Part shown: piece by piece, positions 60,715-64,000 of the stretch
How the letters are laid out: every line of letters starts with the position of its first letter
Numbering within the stretch: the first letter of the stretch is position 1
Origin: Bacillus sp. S3
GTDB lineage: Bacteria > Bacillota > Bacilli > Bacillales > Cytobacillaceae
Length of the DNA stretch: 64,000 bases
Assembly: GCF_005154805.1 (NCBI RefSeq)
Contig: NZ_CP039727.1
Span: 803,501-867,500, forward strand
Direction: 5' to 3'
Notes under the pieces: generated by a model
Database searches by the model: none
What the model saw: only the letters and a program-made list of their open reading frames with translations
What the model was told of the DNA's origin: nothing
Program-made: the position numbers and the translations under genes

Positions 60715-61443
60715 TTAAACGAGATGATTAATTTTCTCCTCGAATGGGATATTTGATCGCTTAGCATGGTTCTCTATTGACGCAGAAAGGACACCATCCG
60801 TCATTTTGTAAACTTTGTCACAATAGCCCACAAGCCGAATATCGTGAGTCACCACAATGGTCGTTGTTTTTTTCTGCTTCGTTACTTTTTTTAATAGCTC
60901 CATAACCTCATAAGCACGGTCTGAGTCAAGGGAGGCTGTAGGCTCATCAGCCAAAATAATCGAAGGATTGCTGTACAGTGCTTTAGCGATGGCTACACGC
61001 TGCCGTTCCCCGCCGGATAAATCGGAGGGATATTTCATGAGTAAGTCAGCAATTCCCAAGTCCTCGTATAGTTGATTTTGCTCCAATGTCGACATATTTC
61101 CCTTTTTCACTTTGTCTAATAGTTTCAATTGATTGGCCACGGAGAGAAAGGGAACTAGGTTCGACGCTTGTAATACAAATCCGATTTCCTTGAGTCGGAT
61201 TTGTGAACGTGCTTTTTCATTCAAAGAGGTTAGGTTTTGCCCATTGATTACTACATCCCCTGAGGTTGGGGATAATAATCCACCAACAATCGTGAGAAAG
61301 GTACTTTTTCCAGATCCTGACGGGCCAATGATTGCTATCAATTCTCCTCGGTCGGCAAGAAAGTCGGTTTCCTTTAAGGCTTCGACTTGCGTATGACCGC
61401 TTCCAAAACTCTTCTTTACTTGATGTAACTCCAATACTGCCAT
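60715..61443 (-). CDS. ABC transporter ATP-binding protein (HrtA/LolD-like)
   Basis: A 242-residue ATPase with Walker A GPSGSGKS, signature LSGGERQR, Walker B IILADEPTASLD and the H-loop VVTHD. The subfamily is MacB/LolD/HrtA. It pairs with the permease gene that ends three bases upstream. By the permease's resemblance to HrtB it may energise export of heme or another tetrapyrrole. AGGATAAACC-type sequence before the ATG gives a modest ribosome binding site. Confidence 0.9.
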   Translation of the reverse strand: MAVLELHQVKKSFGSGHTQVEALKETDFLADRGELIAIIGPSGSGKSTFLTIVGGLLSPTSGDVVINGQNLTSLNEKARSQIRLKEIGFVLQASNLVPFLSVANQLKLLDKVKKGNMSTLEQNQLYEDLGIADLLMKYPSDLSGGERQRVAIAKALYSNPSIILADEPTASLDSDRAYEVMELLKKVTKQKKTTTIVVTHDIRLVGYCDKVYKMTDGVLSASIENHAKRSNIPFEEKINHLV

Positions 61444-61446
61444 GGT

Positions 61447-62517
61447 TTATCCTCCTATCGCTTTCAGTGGGTCAATTCGAACAATCGTCAAGACGGAGAA
61501 AACGGCACCTGCAGTTGCAACAACCATTAGGATTAACCCATAGAACACCATCAAGGTTAGATCAAATGAAACCGGAACAGCTGCCGGTAAAAAAGCTCCT
61601 GAAACAAGTGTAAAGGCAAATCCTAGCGCCGTCCCGATAAACGCTAAAATAAAGGTTTGTGCCACAACAGACCAAGATAAATAAGAGCTGGAAATACCTT
61701 GAGCTTTCATCACCCCGAACATACTTATCTTCTGGACGGTCAACACATATAAGAAAATCGCTACAATGATGGATGAAATACCAAAGAGGAAGTAAATCAT
61801 GAAATTTAAGGTAAGTTTTTGTTCCGTATAGCCAGGTAAACTCTGAATGAATGACTCAATCTCAATGGAGTCTAGCTCATCATTTTGAGTCAATTTTGAA
61901 ATAGAGCCATCGCGAACAACAATTCCATTAATTTGATCTTTTTTCTGATCCGCTGCTTCACCAAATTTGACTTGGTGGAAGGTTGCAAGATTAGCATACA
62001 GAACAGGTGCAGCATTAAACCTGGCATGGTCTGTAAATCCAACAATAGTTAACTGTTGATCACTGGAGGACAAGGTAAGTGTATCGCCTAATTTGAATCC
62101 TTTGTCTTTGAGTGAATCATCAGCAATCACTTCATTTGCTTTTTCAAAAGCCCTTCCTTCCGTCACATTAGGCATCAGAAATTCCTCGTTGTTAATACCA
62201 AATAGTGATATATTTTGCTTGTTGTTCCCGTTGCTGGCAATCGCGTTTAGCTGACCGATTACTGCCGTTTTCTTCGCTTGAATGTCGTTTAGCTGATTGG
62301 TCGACATTGATGATTGGTACAAGCTTTTATCTGATTCTGCGGTAAGGATAATAGCTGACGCGTTCCATTTATCAACCGCTTCCCTATTCAGACTAGCAAG
62401 ACCAGTTGCAAGGCCAGAGAGAAAAAATACAAGATAGGAAACCAGCATTAAAATCCCTGTAATCAAGGTAAAACGAAGTTTATTTTTTTTAATTTCCTGC
62501 CAGGCTAAAAACACCAT
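61447..62517 (-). CDS. ABC transporter permease, HrtB-like (FtsX fold)
   Basis: A 356-residue FtsX-type permease: one N-terminal membrane segment, a large extracytoplasmic domain (about 45-225) and three C-terminal segments. The start MVFLAWQEIKKNKLRFTLI and the end IDPLKAIGG parallel S. aureus HrtB, a heme exporter permease of nearly the same length. ATG 62517 is chosen because GGGAGTG precedes it and the predicted promoter lies just upstream. Divergent from the MerR-B12 regulator. Confidence 0.85.
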   Translation of the reverse strand: MVFLAWQEIKKNKLRFTLITGILMLVSYLVFFLSGLATGLASLNREAVDKWNASAIILTAESDKSLYQSSMSTNQLNDIQAKKTAVIGQLNAIASNGNNKQNISLFGINNEEFLMPNVTEGRAFEKANEVIADDSLKDKGFKLGDTLTLSSSDQQLTIVGFTDHARFNAAPVLYANLATFHQVKFGEAADQKKDQINGIVVRDGSISKLTQNDELDSIEIESFIQSLPGYTEQKLTLNFMIYFLFGISSIIVAIFLYVLTVQKISMFGVMKAQGISSSYLSWSVVAQTFILAFIGTALGFAFTLVSGAFLPAAVPVSFDLTLMVFYGLILMVVATAGAVFSVLTIVRIDPLKAIGG

Positions 62518-62551
62518 GTCACTCCCTTTCAATGGATAATATTTAATCCTA

Positions 62552-62580
62552 TTATTAATTGAGATAACTTGATTTGTCAA
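62552..62580 (-). promoter_or_regulatory. Promoter of the hrtBA-like/staygreen unit
   Basis: On the minus strand TTGACA (62575-62580), a 17-base spacer and TAATAA (62552-62557). Confidence 0.7.
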
Positions 62581-62585
62581 ATGTT

Positions 62586-62615
62586 TGTATAATAAAATAT
62601 TAAAAAGATTATACA
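62586..62615. promoter_or_regulatory. Candidate operator of the MerR-B12 regulator
   Basis: TGTATAAT (62586-62593) and ATTATACA (62608-62615) form a perfect 8-bp inverted repeat just upstream of the hrtB -35. Further TTGTATAA- and TTGTACAA-type half sites lie at about 62667 and 62692, near the regulator's own promoter. Confidence 0.6.
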
Positions 62616-62691
62616 GACGTTCCGGTATTTTTCTCTTTTTAGTAAGGATAGTGTAGATCTGTCTCTTTGTATAACGTTTAATCGCGACACA

Positions 62692-62720
62692 TTGTACAAG
62701 GTATAGATATTCGTTATACT
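62692..62720 (+). promoter_or_regulatory. Promoter of the MerR-B12 regulator gene
   Basis: TTGTAC (62692-62697), a 17-base spacer and TATACT (62715-62720); start predicted near 62727, supporting the ATG at 62767. Confidence 0.65.
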
Positions 62721-62766
62721 AAATATGCCTAAGGGGAATCGGATAAGGTGTAAGGGGATGAAATGG

Positions 62767-63669
62767 ATGATTCAATCCGATGAACATGGATTATTTACGA
62801 TTCAACAAGTTGCAGATATGACCGGATTATCGAAACAAGTGATTAGAAAATGGGAAGAACGGTATGGCATTATACAACCGAAGCGATTGGAGAATGGCTA
62901 CAGAATATATAGTCAACAGGATGTCAAAACGCTTTTAAAAGTAAAATTACTTTCCGAACAAGGCCACTCGCTTAAACAAGCTGCCCTTCTTGTTAAGGAG
63001 GCGGATGAAGATCCCGAAATACCAATGCCAAAGGGGAAATTACCTAATTATGAGCAGTGGAATGAGTATGTCTTTCAGCTTTTAGAAAAGGGCAGACACT
63101 GTGATGAGATCGAATTAAATATTATCTTAAGACAGGCGTATCATCATATTGGGCTAGAGCGTTTCTTATCCGATATTGCGGTGCCATTTTTAAAAGAAGT
63201 AGGGAGAAAGTGGGAGAATCACGAGTGGGATGAATATCAGGAATCTGTATCGAGCCTGGTTGTACGGGATTTCTTGGTTCAAATTCGGCGGAATTATCAA
63301 TATCGAGAAAATGCTCCATTCGTTCTCGGAGCATGCCTGCCATATGAACAACATGAAGTACCACTGCATCTGATCCTATTGCATTTCATGATGAAAGGGT
63401 GGAAGACCCAGTTAATTGGAGCTTCCCCTGCCCCAGGGGCGATTGAATCATTGGTATGCAAATTAAAACCTGATGTTGTTCTGTTGTCCGCTACAACCAC
63501 GATACCATTTGAAACCGATCCTCAATTACTAAGGAGATTGGATCAGTTTGCTGAAAAGCAAGATGACATAGCCTTTTACCTTGGCGGCCAAGGGGCAGTT
63601 ACCTATCCACCTGAATATAAACCACAGGCCATTCGTGTGACAAATTCGATTGAAGACATTTTAAAGTAA
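62767..63669 (+). CDS. MerR-family regulator with cobalamin-binding domain (CarH/LitR-like)
   Basis: A 300-residue protein: MerR DNA-binding domain (about 8-75, RKWEERYGIIQPKR), a helical cap (about 95-165) and a Rossmann-like B12-binding domain (about 180-300). CarH photoreceptors bind adenosylcobalamin with Trp-x9-Glu-His above the corrin and a lower-axial His. Here Trp149, Glu159 and the lower-axial His196 (EQHE) are kept, but the positions of CarH His132 and His142 are Glu150 and Ser160. ATG 62767 follows AAGGGG. Divergent from the HrtBA-like/staygreen unit. Confidence 0.88.
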   Translation: MIQSDEHGLFTIQQVADMTGLSKQVIRKWEERYGIIQPKRLENGYRIYSQQDVKTLLKVKLLSEQGHSLKQAALLVKEADEDPEIPMPKGKLPNYEQWNEYVFQLLEKGRHCDEIELNIILRQAYHHIGLERFLSDIAVPFLKEVGRKWENHEWDEYQESVSSLVVRDFLVQIRRNYQYRENAPFVLGACLPYEQHEVPLHLILLHFMMKGWKTQLIGASPAPGAIESLVCKLKPDVVLLSATTTIPFETDPQLLRRLDQFAEKQDDIAFYLGGQGAVTYPPEYKPQAIRVTNSIEDILK

Positions 63670-63747
63670 AGCACTTAATGGTAATGAAGATGTTAATTTT
63701 TAAAAAAACACCTATCCATCTGCTTAATTCTATTTTAACCTTATCAT

Positions 63748-63795
63748 AAATAAAACAAAGCCAGTTCAATTTCATTCGAACTGGCTTTGTTTTAT
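63748..63795. terminator. Bidirectional terminator
   Basis: Near-perfect AATAAAACAAAGCCAGTTC/GAACTGGCTTTGTTTTATT stem between the convergent MerR and MFS genes. Confidence 0.92.
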
Positions 63796-64000
63796 TCAGC
63801 TTTAAGGGCACTGTGTTCATGGATCACTCGATCACAAGAATCTTCCCTATGATTATTGGGATCAGGCACTTTTGCAGCCAATTTCCGATAGAAAATGGCA
63901 AGCAGCATCGATGGGATGGTACAAATGATCATGCCGATAAAGGAGTATCTTGGCTCGATTTCATATAAATATCCACCCAAGAACGTAAACACTGCTGTGC
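63792..64000 (-). CDS. MFS transporter (C-terminal fragment, continues beyond window)
   Basis: The last 68 or so residues of a membrane protein are visible: FTFLGGYLYEIEPRYSF, a hydrophobic helix (IGMIICTIPSMLLAIFY) and a charged tail ending ALKAE. The GGYLYE pattern followed by a last helix is typical of the final segments of major facilitator transporters. The substrate cannot be read from this part. Its frame is open through the right edge. Confidence 0.6.
   Translation of the reverse strand, partial: TAVFTFLGGYLYEIEPRYSFIGMIICTIPSMLLAIFYRKLAAKVPDPNNHREDSCDRVIHEHSALKAE

Noticed and set aside
62725..62766. ATG 62725 as start of the MerR-B12 gene
   Set aside because: It would lie at or before the predicted transcription start, and AAGGGG is placed for ATG 62767, just ahead of the conserved MerR domain.

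Overview
This 64 kb window looks like a chromosomal stretch from a spore-forming Bacillaceae (a Bacillus/Neobacillus-type Firmicute). That is an inference from strong AGGAGG-type ribosome binding sites, frequent TTG and GTG starts, moderately AT-rich DNA, a SleL/YaaH-type cortex-lytic enzyme, Bacillus-type roc and dpp-ykf operons, and T-box, SAM-I and ZTP riboswitches. No rRNA, tRNA, transposase, prophage or CRISPR array was seen.

Layout. 1-5.5 kb: a tyrosine-type T-box leader drives an NhaC-family transporter and a PqqB-like MBL protein on the minus strand. A SAM-I riboswitch drives an SDR, a second NhaC-family transporter and luxS on the plus strand. 5.5-14.8 kb: a 1558-residue secreted GH84 enzyme lies behind a cre-overlapped promoter and an antitermination-type leader, followed by a hypothetical gene, an SDR, a LysM/GH18 spore enzyme and a histidine phosphatase. 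15-24.5 kb: an arginine/proline/glutamate catabolic block (rocA-rocD-rocG) with a sigma-54 promoter, two upstream palindromes and a RocR-type activator; a second sigma-54 promoter plus a consensus cre precedes brnQ and an amidohydrolase. 24.5-36 kb: mixed genes, including an RNase H-like gene broken by an in-frame stop, a Nudix hydrolase, fabF, a ZTP-riboswitch-controlled phosphoglycerate dehydrogenase, and an HxlR / FAD-monooxygenase / GTP cyclohydrolase II / RibD cluster. 36-46.7 kb: the carboxynorspermidine pathway behind a leader peptide plus terminator, then several single genes. 46.9-57.1 kb: a complete dppABCDE-ykfABCD-like operon for uptake and recycling of cell-wall peptides, extended by a beta-lactamase-fold hydrolase without a signal peptide. 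57.7-64 kb: a lipase-like hydrolase, a three-gene DUF2089 operon, and a locus in which a MerR regulator with a cobalamin-binding domain diverges from an HrtBA-like ABC exporter and a staygreen-family protein; a partial MFS transporter runs off the right end.

Two signals are not explained by genes. First, intergenic tandem arrays occur with two periods: 21 bp (3.4 and 40.3 kb) and 52 bp (24.6, 43.9 and 57.3 kb). Both are close to whole numbers of DNA helical turns, and at least two of the 52-bp arrays share positional sequence. Second, palindromic elements with GTGCCTG...CAGGCAC-type ends are scattered between genes, often at terminator positions, and one supplies the C-terminus of a gene.

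The most promising candidate systems are the B12-regulator / HrtBA / staygreen locus, the leader-peptide attenuator in front of the polyamine operon, the tyrosine T-box / NhaC / PqqB-like pair, and the flavin-precursor cluster. All functions are read from sequence motifs alone; no database search or structure prediction was run.
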